This document shows positions 8,186 through 17,689 of a DNA stretch of 27,021 nucleotides, piece after piece (the first letter of the stretch is position 1; the number at the start of each line of letters is the position of its first letter). Where the stretch lies: NCBI GenBank assembly GCA_023091735.1, contig JALKBU010000713.1:1-27021 (forward strand), read 5' to 3'. Source of the DNA: Trichomonas tenax. Taxonomy: Eukaryota; Parabasalia; Trichomonadida; Trichomonadidae. Below the pieces are notes generated by a model, which did no database searches, was not told the origin of the DNA, and worked only from the letters and a program-made list of their open reading frames with translations. Position numbers and translations under genes: made by a program.

Positions 8186-10987
8186 TTAAACAGATCCATC
8201 AATGACTGCAATATCTCCAAACTTTGCTGTGAATCCGTGTCTGGATTTCAACCTGTTGCCAAGAGTTGTTCCAAAAGGAAGTTCTAAATCGGAAATGATA
8301 AGACACTCAAATTGATCTTCATGGATTTCAACAACTGTTCCTTTGGATCCGAATGGAACCAAATCAGTATCGCCAATCCAAACAACACGAGATCCTGGTT
8401 CAATATTTTGAGAAACTGTATTTAATGGTTTTCCACGCCAAATCGAATCTTCGAAATTAACATTGATATCATCAGCAACAATTTCACGTATTTTCAATCC
8501 TTCTAATCTATTTTCGACGGCTTTAATGTATTCAATGCCACGAGCTGTCTTTGCCTTTACAGCTGCTTGTTTAGCATGTTTAGATTTTTTCATTGGAGCG
8601 CGATGTTTAATTCCAATAATTTCCATTAACTGTGGAATTCCTTTCTGATGAACTTCAATATCATTTCCTTTTCCTCGAAGCACCTTTGATGGAAGAGATG
8701 ATAAAACTTTCTTTAATATCTTTGGCTTGATTGAGAATTCTTTGCACAAATCTGACATTTTCTGCCATTCGCTAACTTGTGATTTACCAGAATCTGCAAC
8801 TTTTACAAAAGGATCTCTGCTGACTATAAGTGTTGCTTTGAATCCATCTTCTTTGATTTCCTTTATTTCAGCAATTTCTCCATGATTTTCGCCGCATATA
8901 ATAAAGATTCTTCCACCGACTTTTGGTGGACGTGTTTGTTTTGTTTCAAACTTCTTTACTTGACAGAATTGACACATTTGTGATGGAACATATATTGGCG
9001 TTGTGTGGAATGTGTAGAAGCTATCTGTGATGCTCGCGGATTTAATTGGTTGTACGGCAAGAATGTATTTAATTTCTTCCATGAATATTCCTCTTCTATC
9101 GAAATAAGATTGTTGAAGATCTGCTGATGGGAATTCTTCTTCTGGATCACAATACCTTTTAAGCACTTTCTCGATATTTGTATTCATTTCATGTACAAAT
9201 GTTCCATCGCAAACAGAAACGACAAGAGCGGGCTTTTGATGTGGCCAATCGATGATTACAGTTTTACCTATTTTATCGATAAACTCTTTGAGATCACGCT
9301 TTTCTTGTTTTATGACAGCTGAAAGAACTGTGTGAGTGGTTCCCTGTGGCTGAGCTTTGATGTAATCCATGTTATTGTCATATTGGAACATTTCTAAGAT
9401 ATCAGAGTTTAAAAGTGATGGGAAAATTTCTTCTGTTTCGATTTCATTGAAAACAGGAATTTCAAAGTTCTTTTCGATACCTTTCTCTGTTATAAGAACA
9501 TCATTATGGAGTTCATTCCTTTTAAGTGCATCTGCGTCATCAATTTTTGGAATATTTTCGAAATAAATCTTATCAAAAATCTCGAGAGGTGGAAATGCGA
9601 TTCTCCTGTATTCCTTTGTCTTTCTTTCAATAGATTCAGTTGGATAATATTCAATAATTGGACTTGATTTGTCAAGAGTTAATTCAATTAAATCTTTTGG
9701 TAATCCACTTTTATTGACTTTTGGTAAAGTGATTAAAAGTGCTTCAAAAGGTTCGATTTTATGCCCAACATCGAATTCTTTCCTTGTGTGCTTCAAAAGC
9801 CCATCCCTGAGAAAAGCAAAAGGCGGTGATGTTTCATATGGATAGAAATAAGACCAGCTTGGACATCTATCGAAATAATACCTCAAAACAAACTCGAAAT
9901 TAGTGAATGTATCGTCCACGAATTTATCAATGAATTCTTTGCTTTTGGATTCATCAGGATAATTATCTTTTAGTGTGTCTCTTGCACATTTAGTAACAGC
10001 TCCAGTAAATGCAGCATTGGCCATGATTGCATCAAATAATTGCTCCAAATTCTCATAATTGAATTTCATTTCGTTTTTGTCAACCAAATACAAACCTTTC
10101 TTTCTGATTGTTTCATTATAGCAGTTCAAAATCTGTTCGAATGTTTCCCTCTCTGCAGGATGTTCTTCAAATTCAGGAATGAAATCATTGCCCATGAAAA
10201 AGATCAGAGATATAAAATCATAAATAATATTATCATCTTTCTGTCCATTATTCAAATCAGCGAGAATATATTCTTCAACCATTGAAACATATAAAAGTTC
10301 AAATGCTGAGCTTGTTGACTTCTCATTGACTTCAATGCCATCACCTGAGAATCTCGCTTCTCTCATTATGCAGAGTTTCTTCAATCTTGATGCGAGTGCC
10401 AAAAATGTTGTGTCTGAGTCCTGTGAAAAGACGCAATGAACTAAATCTTCCTGTGGATTCTTCTGCACAATGTCGTGGATGAAATCAAAGATCTTGTGCT
10501 CAGCTTCGCCTGCAGCATGACATGAAGAATAAATTACTTTTGGTGTTGACCATGCAATGTCTGATTTCACTTTAATATCAATAGCTTTAAGTAATTCGTT
10601 GTGAAGATACTCCATGAAAGTGGATCCCGTTACGATATCAAAATCAATTAAAGATTTTTCTTGAACTTTGTTTTTCATGTAACTCTCGAGTCTCTTGGCT
10701 CTGTTTCTAACGCATTTTGCATATGGTGGCGTTCCATCAACGGAAATATAAATCAAATCTGTTGGTCGAGCAATTTGTATGATAGTGTCGAGATATCTGA
10801 TGATTTCTGTTGTGATGTGCTTGAAATTTCCATCTTTTTCTGGATTATAATAAGACAACGCGAAATAAATTAAAGTATTGAAGTCAATATAGAAGCAATT
10901 GAATTTAGGTTTCGATGGATCGTCCATTCTCTTGAAAGCGAGCGGATATCTCTCGCTTAGCCAGCTCAAAAAGAATGTAACGCCCAT
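8186..10987 (-). CDS. XRN1-family 5'-3' exoribonuclease
   Basis: This 933-aa intact protein degrades 5'-monophosphorylated RNA from the 5' end, typically in the cytoplasm after decapping. It opens with MGVTFFLSWLSERYPLAFKR, the XRN signature. The acidic metal-binding set is complete: D35 (YIDFN), D84 (SVDG), E161 and E163 (GEAEHK, normally GEGEHK), D190 and D192 (SQDSD) and D268 (MGNDF). The basic 5'-phosphate pocket follows SVDGTPPYAK as K91, R94, R97, K98 and R99, with some substitutions from the usual KMNQQRSRR. The C-terminal third carries the linker domains of XRN1 rather than XRN2, including an SH3-like segment at about 864-932 (VVWIGDTDLVPFGSKGTVVE, with DIAVID near the end). It lacks the long disordered tail of yeast or human XRN1, so it is short for the family. 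A single ctgtcaattt box lies about 70 bases upstream. Family call is secure. Confidence 0.95.
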   Translation of the reverse strand: MGVTFFLSWLSERYPLAFKRMDDPSKPKFNCFYIDFNTLIYFALSYYNPEKDGNFKHITTEIIRYLDTIIQIARPTDLIYISVDGTPPYAKCVRNRAKRLESYMKNKVQEKSLIDFDIVTGSTFMEYLHNELLKAIDIKVKSDIAWSTPKVIYSSCHAAGEAEHKIFDFIHDIVQKNPQEDLVHCVFSQDSDTTFLALASRLKKLCIMREARFSGDGIEVNEKSTSSAFELLYVSMVEEYILADLNNGQKDDNIIYDFISLIFFMGNDFIPEFEEHPAERETFEQILNCYNETIRKKGLYLVDKNEMKFNYENLEQLFDAIMANAAFTGAVTKCARDTLKDNYPDESKSKEFIDKFVDDTFTNFEFVLRYYFDRCPSWSYFYPYETSPPFAFLRDGLLKHTRKEFDVGHKIEPFEALLITLPKVNKSGLPKDLIELTLDKSSPIIEYYPTESIERKTKEYRRIAFPPLEIFDKIYFENIPKIDDADALKRNELHNDVLITEKGIEKNFEIPVFNEIETEEIFPSLLNSDILEMFQYDNNMDYIKAQPQGTTHTVLSAVIKQEKRDLKEFIDKIGKTVIIDWPHQKPALVVSVCDGTFVHEMNTNIEKVLKRYCDPEEEFPSADLQQSYFDRRGIFMEEIKYILAVQPIKSASITDSFYTFHTTPIYVPSQMCQFCQVKKFETKQTRPPKVGGRIFIICGENHGEIAEIKEIKEDGFKATLIVSRDPFVKVADSGKSQVSEWQKMSDLCKEFSIKPKILKKVLSSLPSKVLRGKGNDIEVHQKGIPQLMEIIGIKHRAPMKKSKHAKQAAVKAKTARGIEYIKAVENRLEGLKIREIVADDINVNFEDSIWRGKPLNTVSQNIEPGSRVVWIGDTDLVPFGSKGTVVEIHEDQFECLIISDLELPFGTTLGNRLKSRHGFTAKFGDIAVIDGSV

Positions 10988-12060
10988 GAAAAAATGATTT
11001 TATAAATTTTGGAAATAATTTGAGGAGGCAGGAATTGTAACCAAAATTTTAGTTCTGTCAATTTCCAAAAAATGTTTGATGCTAATGTTTGCTTGGCCTG
11101 ATAATTATAGATACCCACGCACGTCATTTACGTCGGTAAACATTATGTATCTGCATTTGTGAAAAAAAATTCTGAATTTATATGGAGCATTGCTTCATAA
11201 GTGAAGACAATCATACGATTCCATAATCACAGTTTTGGTGTGATTCCATGTGATTTCGCTCCTTAAAAACATGCAAAAACGGTAATTTTTTGGCGAGTTT
11301 TTTAGTCGCCTTTAAATCGAAGTATGATAAGAGTATGTTAAATTGTGCTTCTCAATATTATATAAAAAGATGTTTTGTTGAAATTGCTTTGCTGCAATTA
11401 ATTTTGAAGGAAGGCTTTGAGCAAAAAATAAATTGCCATGCAAAAATAAGAAGTGAAAAATTCAATGAGTTTCTCTCAAATTTTGGCAAAAACTAATTCC
11501 CGACTATTGCAATTTTATATTTATAAATTTGCCAACAATTGATTCCCATTTTCATCCAAATATGATGGATCGACGCTAGAGATTTATCCTTAATATGGAT
11601 TGGATTGCATAATTTTGATTTATTAGATTTGATCAGTTCTCTGGGAATTAACAAAATTTAACGATTCTTCATAATGTTTCCAAATAAAACAGCATTAACC
11701 AAAGAAATAAAATAGTTGGGTTTTCATCCTAAAATTTAGGTTGTTCGATCTCAGATTTCAAATTTTTATGAATTGCCTCAACTTTGTTTATTCACTAAAT
11801 GACAATTTTACATTCGGAAAACTGCCAAAATTTTCATTTTTCTATATTACAATTCCTAAAATTTCATTTCCGTGAGTTACTATAATTATTTTGAGTAGCT
11901 TTGTAAGACCCTCACCTTGCGATTAATGATTTGCACTATTTTTATAGTCAAAGGCTTAAAAAAATAAAATTTATAATTTATTGATCTTACATAGAATTAC
12001 ATTTTTATTGATATGAGAAAAAGAAAAGTTAACTCGATATGTGTACAGTGATAGAAATTA
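10988..12060. other. Intergenic, including the XRN1-like gene's promoter side
   Basis: This is about 1.07 kb of AT-rich DNA. A TGTCAATTT box at 11056-11064 and a CGTCATTTACGTCGG segment near 11122-11136 are the only promoter-like points, upstream of the leftward gene ending at 10987. The open frame from 11334 (53 codons) has no recognisable family and no promoter box, and I do not call it. Nothing else is supported. Confidence 0.4.
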
Positions 12061-12578
12061 CTAAAAATCATCATAGGGGCTAAAAGTGAAGTCGAAGGAC
12101 TCGATATAGTTCGAAAAATCATTTTCTCCATTTTCCAAAGATGAGAAGTTAATGACCTCTGGAGAATGAAGACTGTTTAAAAATAACTCTATGTCATGAA
12201 CTTTCTCTACATTGAAGAGCCTCCTTGCGAATAATTGAATTCTGTTTCTGATCATCCAATAACTTTTTCATGTAATACATTTTGCAATAAAACTTGGCTA
12301 TGTGATGCCAAGAATAAGAGATTCCAGAATTTTTTTATCTTCATCTCTAGTAAACACGTTGTCAACCTGTGCCATATGATTCACTATGAAGTCTTTGACC
12401 TGGTGCTTGCTGCTATTGACCTTCTGGGCAATCTGATTGAAGTCCTCCCCATTTTTATACAACTCAACGATTTTGTTCTTCTCATCTGCAGTGAGAAACC
12501 TGCGAGGAGTGCGTCTTTTGCTTTGTGCTTTAGATCTCCTTCACATAAAAATAAAAGTAACTGATTGAAAGTGTTCAT
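12061..12578 (-). pseudogene. Decayed Myb/SANT-like DNA-binding protein
   Basis: Read leftward, the frame from 12540 gives a basic start (RRSKAQSKRRTPRR) and a first SANT-like helix set (FLTADEKNKIVELYKNGEDF, NQIAQKVNSSKHQVKDFI). A second repeat begins FTRDEDKKILESLILGIT and then hits a stop at about 12301. The sense continues in shifted frames (PSFIAKCIT, then MIRNRIQLFARRLFN) and ends in an acidic/aromatic tail (YIESFDFTFSPYDDF) at a TAG at 12061-12063. Trichomonads carry very many short two-repeat Myb-like proteins with this LT-x-x-E and IA-x-K spacing and few tryptophans. At least two or three lesions make it non-functional as one protein. The ATG at 12578 is in a different frame from the first repeat. 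Family call is good; the start is uncertain. Confidence 0.7.
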
Positions 12579-13785
12579 TTAATTGAATGATGGAATTTTT
12601 ACTATCTTCTAGAATATTGATGTTCTCATTGCTTGCAACATAACCTAAAACTTCCCACTGAAAATAAAAATTTCAGAGAAGTAATTGAGAAGAAAATTAA
12701 ACCTCTTACAAAAATGGATCAATTATTTAACGCATCAAAATTCTTCAATAAAAAAATTCAAGGAACATTCTGAGGATTTCTTTATTCGTCTTTTATGAAT
12801 ATATTATGTTTAGATAACATTGCTAATATGTTTTCAAGAGTTTTCCAAAAGGAATGTTCAAGTTTGAAAAGAATAAAACTGAATATTATTATAAATAAGA
12901 AAATACGTGTGTGGAAGATGTATCAAATCTTTTCTAAGCTTAAAATAACAAGAAATCAATTTCTCAAATTCGTCATGTATAAATATACGTTTTTAAACTA
13001 ATCAATATAGTGGAATAATCTTTACTCCAATTAGGAATGTTGTGGTTGTAAATTTCAATCTCAAAAATGTGTATAAACATTGATTGCTTAATTGAGCTAG
13101 AAAAGCATGTATAACAACACTTATGAGTAGCGCTATTAAAATGATGCTATTTATTTCGATCAATTACTTCCCTATAACAAGAAACAATTTGACACGAAAA
13201 TTATTGAGTAACTTTTTATTCCCTGTTATAGATACGGCTAAATACGAATAAAATTTCCAAACATGAAGTGACCAAGCGACTTTTTATTTAAAATATATTC
13301 GTGAGTCGAAGCAGAAGTTTTAAAAATCGACAAAAAAAGTCATGAAAAATTTTTGTCGAACTTTTCTTCATTCTTTGATATAATGTCATGCTTCATTTTC
13401 TCTATTTGATGATTTATGGATGTAACTTTGGAAGAAATTTTGGAATCTGGATGGAAATAAAAACTTTCTGGAAGATTTTCTGGAAATAATTTTGGAATGG
13501 AAAAATTTTTAATAAATAGTATAAGCAGTGTTAGATATGTATAATACATAGTCAAGATATTAGTATTAGCCTGTATTTATTATGATATAGCAAAAATGAA
13601 AAAAAATATATGAGAACGCCATCGAACAATTTTCCTTTGTCAATGAAAAATGATTTATCCAATTATGCCAAATAATTTATATTATTCGCAATTAAATAAA
13701 TAACTTAAAATGATAAAAGCGATTACATAGCAAAATTTGTGCAAACAAAATTTAGAAAAATGCTCTTGATATGCTATTCTGCATT
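12579..13785. other. Intergenic, no supported gene
   Basis: These 1.2 kb are highly AT-rich. Short open frames exist at 12795-13001 (+) and 13340-13555 (-, 71 codons, hydrophobic start then Lys/Glu-rich), but both have the composition expected of random AT-rich DNA, lack promoter boxes and match nothing I recognise. Confidence 0.35.
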
Positions 13786-13893
13786 AGTAGTATACAGAAT
13801 GTGATTTTTCGGGGTAATCCAAAATTTTGTCCACATATGATAAATTCCCACTCTGAGAATATCCAAAACTATAATTTCTCTAATATATATAAA
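13786..13893 (+). repeat. Dispersed repeat copy 1 (FRGNPK frame)
   Basis: This segment aligns with the reverse complement of 20592-20692. Shared blocks, in order, are AGTAGTATACAGA, ATTTTTCGGGGTAATCC, CTCTGAGAATATCC (CTGAGAATATCC in the other copy) and TAATTTC. In one frame both copies read SSIQ..IFRGNPK........SENIQ..NF.N, so the similarity is also visible as protein. The right boundary is not sharp. I do not recognise the family. Confidence 0.65.
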
Positions 13894-14082
13894 ATAAAAA
13901 ATTTTCCTATAATTTATTTCGAAAGCCTCATAATTTCTTATAATTTGTTATTAAAATATATTGTTTAATTAATAATTAAAATTCTTATGGTAGGGATTTG
14001 TTAAAAGTTTCCTAGAAATTGTTAAAAAAAGATTTTTTTTATATGTTATGAAAAAAGTTATATATTTTTTTTCTAATAAATA

Positions 14083-14510
14083 ATGGAGTACTCAGAACAA
14101 GAGATTCTTAATTTAACACAGGAACAATTTAATGAAATTTTCATTGGTGGAAATCCCAAAGTAGATGATGAAGAAAATGTTAAATATAAACATTGGTGGA
14201 AATGTTGAGTTATTTCAAGATTTTCAACAGCTTCCTTGACTATAAATTTGCATCCAAACCAAGAAAATGACTCAAAATCAATACAGGGACCTCGAATGTA
14301 ATAATTTATGTTAAAATCATTCATTACATTACAAAGCACCACTTCAAACAGTAGAAATTATGAGATCACGTCAGGAGTTCATGATTTATTCGAAAAATTT
14401 AAAAAAGAACAACAATAGGAAATTTGAAATAAAAAGAGAAAGAGGAAAAGAGAAAAAGAGAGGCTGAGGAGAGAAAAGGAAAAAGAAGAAAAGAAAATGG
14501 AGGGGATATA
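14083..14510 (+). pseudogene. Decayed ORF with charged coiled-coil tail
   Basis: An ATG at 14083 opens a 41-codon frame (MEYSEQEILNLTQEQFNEIF...) ending at 14206-14208. After an unclear stretch, coding-like sequence resumes from about 14340 in shifting frames (MRSRQEF, LFEKFKKEQQ, then a Lys/Glu/Arg-rich run to about 14510) that looks like a helical coiled coil. The pieces may be one gene or two. The opposite strand is also open at 14200-14342, but that frame looks less coding-like. No family recognised. It lies at the left of a group of decayed small ORFs that may be one old element. Confidence 0.4.
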
Positions 14511-14549
14511 TAAGTTATTCTTTGAAATTAATTTGGTAACTTCGTTAGC

Positions 14550-14560
14550 CGGAGGCCCCG
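14550..14560. repeat. Short GC-rich hairpin
   Basis: CGGAGGCCCCG is a near-palindrome (CGGAG-G-CCCCG) in otherwise AT-rich DNA, followed on the plus strand by ATTTTTTG. On the minus strand the one mismatch becomes a G-U pair. It could act as a 3'-end or boundary element; there is no direct evidence. Confidence 0.35.
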
Positions 14561-14738
14561 ATTTTTTGCATATTTGTATTGCCCGAAGACAAAGAAAAAA
14601 TGTTACTTTTCCAATCCGTATATTTAGCCAAATTATAATATTTTTTGCCTGGTGAGGTCTCATATTTCCACGGATTATTTTTATCGGCTGTTGATTTATA
14701 TGTTTGATCTTTTATCTATTTACTCATAGGTCCTGCGT

Positions 14739-14975
14739 CTAATCTTTTTCTAAAGTACTGTTTTCTTGATAATAAAGTTTTCGCTGCGGATAATCTGATG
14801 GTCTTAATTTATAGCCATTAACAATAAATGGTTTACCAGATTTATCAAAAACAACAGTTTCCGTAGTAGAATCACCATTAATATCCACTTCTCGAGGTTC
14901 AGGTAATCCACGTTTATATGCATAATCCTTAGCATATGAGATATCTGCTAACTGTGGTATTTTCTGAATTTCTGC
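14739..14975 (-). pseudogene. C-terminal fragment of a conserved-looking protein
   Basis: An open frame of 78 codons without a start runs from 14975 to a TAG at 14741-14739; a stop at 14978-14976 cuts it off upstream. It reads AEIQKIPQLADISYAKDYAY, then a segment with EVDINGDSTTETVVFDKSG and NGYKLRPSDYPQRKLYYQEN. The composition is strongly coding-like, with no low complexity, and the DINGD...ETVV...G block has the look of a conserved structural motif. I cannot name the family with confidence; a link to Maverick-borne genes is suspected. The 5' part is missing, and a GC-rich hairpin starts 15 bases upstream. Confidence 0.5.
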
Positions 14976-14990
14976 CTACACAAATAAATG

Positions 14991-15025
14991 AGCCCTTTCC
15001 GCTGAGCTGCGCTCAGCTTCGGGCT
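14991..15025. repeat. GC-rich stem-loop
   Basis: GCTGAGC (15001-15007) pairs perfectly with GCTCAGC (15011-15017) around a 3-base loop, and outer arms AGCCC (14991-14995) and GGGCT (15021-15025) pair as well. The whole 35-base structure is GC-rich within very AT-rich flanks. Confidence 0.7.
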
Positions 15026-15114
15026 GGATAAATGAAGAAATTTAATGAAAATTAATGACGGATAGTGATAAACGGTAACTTTTCATTAAAAGTACACACA
15101 CAAATGGGGCAAAT

Positions 15115-15151
15115 GCGACGAGCAAGCTCGTCGCCCGCCCATATATATGGG
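15115..15151. repeat. Two adjacent perfect palindromes
   Basis: GCGACGAGC (15115-15123) pairs with GCTCGTCGC (15126-15134) around an AA loop, and three bases later CCCATATATATGGG (15138-15151) is a perfect 14-base palindrome. Such a pair is unlikely by chance in this base composition. The ORF at 15267 starts about 115 bases downstream. Confidence 0.7.
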
Positions 15152-15266
15152 TATATTTAATGATTTGATGAAGTTTTCACAGTAAGATTTTTAGATTTCA
15201 GCAACTTTTACATTTTGTAGATTAAGTTTAATTTTAAAAAATATTTATTTTTTAATTTTTATATAA

Positions 15267-15536
15267 ATGAGTAAGTACTTTGAGGTTAAAGATTCGAAAA
15301 ATACAATTCATTTTATGCTTGAAAACTTAACACCAAACAGTGTGCAAATCGACAGAATTAATAATAAGAAATTAAATCAAGTAATTTGGTTTGATTATAA
15401 AAAGGATTGAATTATTAAAACGAATAAGAAAACTTAACAAATACCTGGTTATAAATTTATCATTATGAAAGGACATAGTATTGAATTTGCGATAGAAAAG
15501 GAAATAAAAACGTTGGGTAAAAAAGTTCTAATTTAA
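15267..15536 (+). pseudogene. Small gene (about 90 codons) with two in-frame stops
   Basis: The frame from ATG 15267 reads MSKYFEVKDSKNTIHFMLEN, continues through VQIDRINNKKLNQVIWFDYK, and meets TGA at 15408-15410 and TAA at 15435-15437. In the same frame it continues as QIPGYKFIIMKGHSIEFAIE and ends with TAA at 15534-15536. The residues on both sides of the stops look equally coding-like, so this is one small gene with two point lesions and no frameshift. Family unknown; a small beta-rich protein is likely. The start follows a run of A/T typical of the short 5' leaders here. From 15537 to 15802 I see nothing. Confidence 0.55.
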
Positions 15537-15802
15537 TGATTTGAGGAAATGAGGGTAATATAATGATTTTAAACTGTCATTTATCAAGTTCATATTTGAT
15601 AAACTTAAATTAAAACTTGCAGTCAATTGATTTAAATATGATTAACCTGGGTAAATCTTATTGGACAAACGCGTATTCTTCCAATCCTCTTTCAATGAAA
15701 TATTTTCTTCTCAAATTGAACAGCAGATATCCAAATATTTTGTTCTCAAATAAATAGATTTTATAGACCATAATAATTTTACATAAATAAACACTAATAA
15801 AA

Positions 15803-17356
15803 TTAAACTGGTTTGATATTCAAGAATTTGAATAACTCTGATGTTTCAGTTGTCATTTCACCATTTAATATATTACTTGCCTTGATACTGTATTCTTTGG
15901 ATTTCTGGCTTTCGTTTTGCGAACGCTCAGATGGTCGGGATTTCTTTTGAGAACTTGGTGGAACCATTTGTGGTGAATCTGGAACTCCAAACTTTTGTGG
16001 TGTTGTTGTATCTATTTTTGGTTCAGGCGAAACTTTCTTCGAAGTGCTTGGTGGAGGTTTCTGTATATAATCTTCTTCCATGAACTTAGATTTTTGTAAC
16101 TTTTGAGGAATGAATTGGTTCTCTTCAACGAAGCTTGAATCCTCTTGTTCATCAAGTAAACCAGAATAATTTTTGGCCTTTGGTTGCTCAACAACACGTT
16201 TGTTCTCAGGAATCACTGGTTTTGGTTCTGGCACAACTTGTATAACTTCTTTTTTGACAGTTTTCCTCTTTGGCGATTCCTTCTTTATTTCAGGTGATTG
16301 TTGAACTTCCATGAACTGTGGCTGCGATGTTTGACGCTGTGCCAATACTTTCCTATGCTTGAAGAATTTATTCGGCTGCTGCTGTTGACTAACTTCTGGA
16401 CTCATTTGTGGTGAACTTTGGATTGGAGAAGTTTGTCTTTGAGCAGAAAGAGTTTTGGCAATTACAACCAATGAATTGATGGAAGATTTGAGATCATTGA
16501 TATCATTCTTCATTGATGATATCTGCTCAACAACTGCTTTAATATCTTCTTTAGTTTGATTCACTTGTTTTCCTAATGATTGAATATCTTGACGCATGTC
16601 TGTTTTTGTGGATATTCTTCCGAAACACAATGAGATGGATTCGCTTGGATCTTCAACCATTGCTGTGCAATAGAACATTTTGGTCGATGATTGCTGCTGA
16701 ACGTGAAGTTTGTAGACTTTATCACATATTGTTACAAAAATTGGAATAGAAGGGAAATTAACAGCCAAATTTGCAATCAGAGGCTGTATGGTTGTGTCAT
16801 CAGGTGCGCTTGCATTGTAAATTTGCGCGTCAACGCGATTTTTGGCGACTTTATATTGCAATTTTGGAATTCCCGGTGTATAAGGAATTGACCTCTGAGC
16901 AGCTTCAATTTCTTCAAACGTTGTCTTGAAAGCAGGGAACGGGAAGTAAAATCGAAATATGGAAACGTCGTCCTTAAAATAATGATAACAAACGATTTTG
17001 TAAATCGTTTTTTCTTCAGTGAATACTGTTTGTATAGTATTTATTACCTGTTCATTATCCGCTGTTGGATCAGTATCCGGGAAAACTTCAGGAAAACTTT
17101 CATAACGAATCGAAATTTGATTTTCTCCGCATTTTGATGGGAAAATTTCATCACCACGGTCCACGCCTTGTACCAGTTGTGTGATTTTGATCAATGGATT
17201 GCCTAATGGCGTATCATAAGAAATATTGGCGATTAAATAAGCAATAATTCCGATTCCCTCTTCAACACCGGACGATATATTCGACTGAATCAACATTTCT
17301 ATCATCTCGTTCGACATAGAAACAATGGGAATCAAACTCTCGCATCTCGCAGACAT
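15803..17356 (-). CDS. Unknown 517-aa protein: globular N-half, coiled coil, disordered tail
   Basis: The frame is intact and single-exon. Residues about 1-245 look globular and beta-rich (for example YKIVCYHYFKDDVSIFRFYF and IFVTICDKVYKLHVQQQ), with no signal peptide or membrane segment. Residues about 250-300 have heptad spacing of I/L/V (DIQSLGKQVNQTKEDI, IKAVVEQISSMKNDINDLKS), a likely coiled coil. Residues 305-495 are rich in Gln, Pro, Ser and Lys with many SP sites (SPQMSP, ESPKRK), so disordered and possibly phosphorylated. The protein ends TSELFKFLNIKPV, a short possible helix that might be a docking peptide. This layout suits an adaptor or cytoskeletal linker, but no family is recognised. 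The 5' flank has GTAAACC and an AT-rich leader without a clear TGTCA box. Confidence 0.85.
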   Translation of the reverse strand: MSARCESLIPIVSMSNEMIEMLIQSNISSGVEEGIGIIAYLIANISYDTPLGNPLIKITQLVQGVDRGDEIFPSKCGENQISIRYESFPEVFPDTDPTADNEQVINTIQTVFTEEKTIYKIVCYHYFKDDVSIFRFYFPFPAFKTTFEEIEAAQRSIPYTPGIPKLQYKVAKNRVDAQIYNASAPDDTTIQPLIANLAVNFPSIPIFVTICDKVYKLHVQQQSSTKMFYCTAMVEDPSESISLCFGRISTKTDMRQDIQSLGKQVNQTKEDIKAVVEQISSMKNDINDLKSSINSLVVIAKTLSAQRQTSPIQSSPQMSPEVSQQQQPNKFFKHRKVLAQRQTSQPQFMEVQQSPEIKKESPKRKTVKKEVIQVVPEPKPVIPENKRVVEQPKAKNYSGLLDEQEDSSFVEENQFIPQKLQKSKFMEEDYIQKPPPSTSKKVSPEPKIDTTTPQKFGVPDSPQMVPPSSQKKSRPSERSQNESQKSKEYSIKASNILNGEMTTETSELFKFLNIKPV

Positions 17357-17689
17357 CTTTTAGGGGGTTTGAAATTATAAATTGGGGGTTATTTCAATAA
17401 AAAAGTGAGGAAATTTGTAAACCTGCGTTATTTAATAGCTTTTACTCAATATGATACTGTCTAAGCTATACGCTTGTGAATCTGTATTAAATGGTGTTTA
17501 ATTTTATGAAATAAATCAAAAATGTTCAAAAATCGACATTGTAAATCAGACAACTTTCTCTGCTTAATTTAGCATTTTAATCATTGTTCTGCAAAATAAT
17601 GTATAAATTGTTGTATACCCTATGCAAAATAATAATAACGTGGCCTTTTCGAGATCAATAAAACAAGATTTTTGGAGGAGCGGACCTTA
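17357..17689. other. Intergenic, 5' flank of the leftward gene
   Basis: These 333 bases hold the 5' side of the gene ending at 17356 and the broken 3' end of the membrane-protein relic. No TGTCA box of the kind seen elsewhere is evident, and no gene is supported. Confidence 0.3.

Larger units (their letters stand above)
14083..15536. mobile_element. Possible relic of a Maverick/Polinton-like element
   Basis: Three decayed small ORFs on both strands (14083-14510 +, 14739-14975 -, 15267-15536 +) are separated by short GC-rich perfect or near-perfect palindromes (14550-14560, 14991-15025, 15115-15151). This style, compact small genes with GC-rich hairpins between them, differs from the neighbouring genes and suggests one foreign block. 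Maverick/Polinton elements are abundant in Trichomonas, which is why I propose that class. I see no polymerase, integrase, ATPase or capsid gene, no terminal inverted repeats and no target-site duplication, so the class is inference. Confidence 0.3.

Noticed and set aside
11290..11496. Open frame between the XRN1-like and Myb-like genes
   Set aside because: The frame begins with TTG; from its first ATG it is only 53 codons, with no promoter box and no recognisable sequence.
13340..13555. 71-aa minus-strand frame with a hydrophobic start
   Set aside because: A short hydrophobic start followed by Lys/Glu-rich sequence is common in random AT-rich DNA; there is no family match and no promoter motif.
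14379..14663. 94-aa minus-strand frame with Phe/Leu/Ser runs
   Set aside because: The runs are the complement of the purine-rich Lys/Glu/Arg coiled-coil stretch on the plus strand, so a shadow is more likely.
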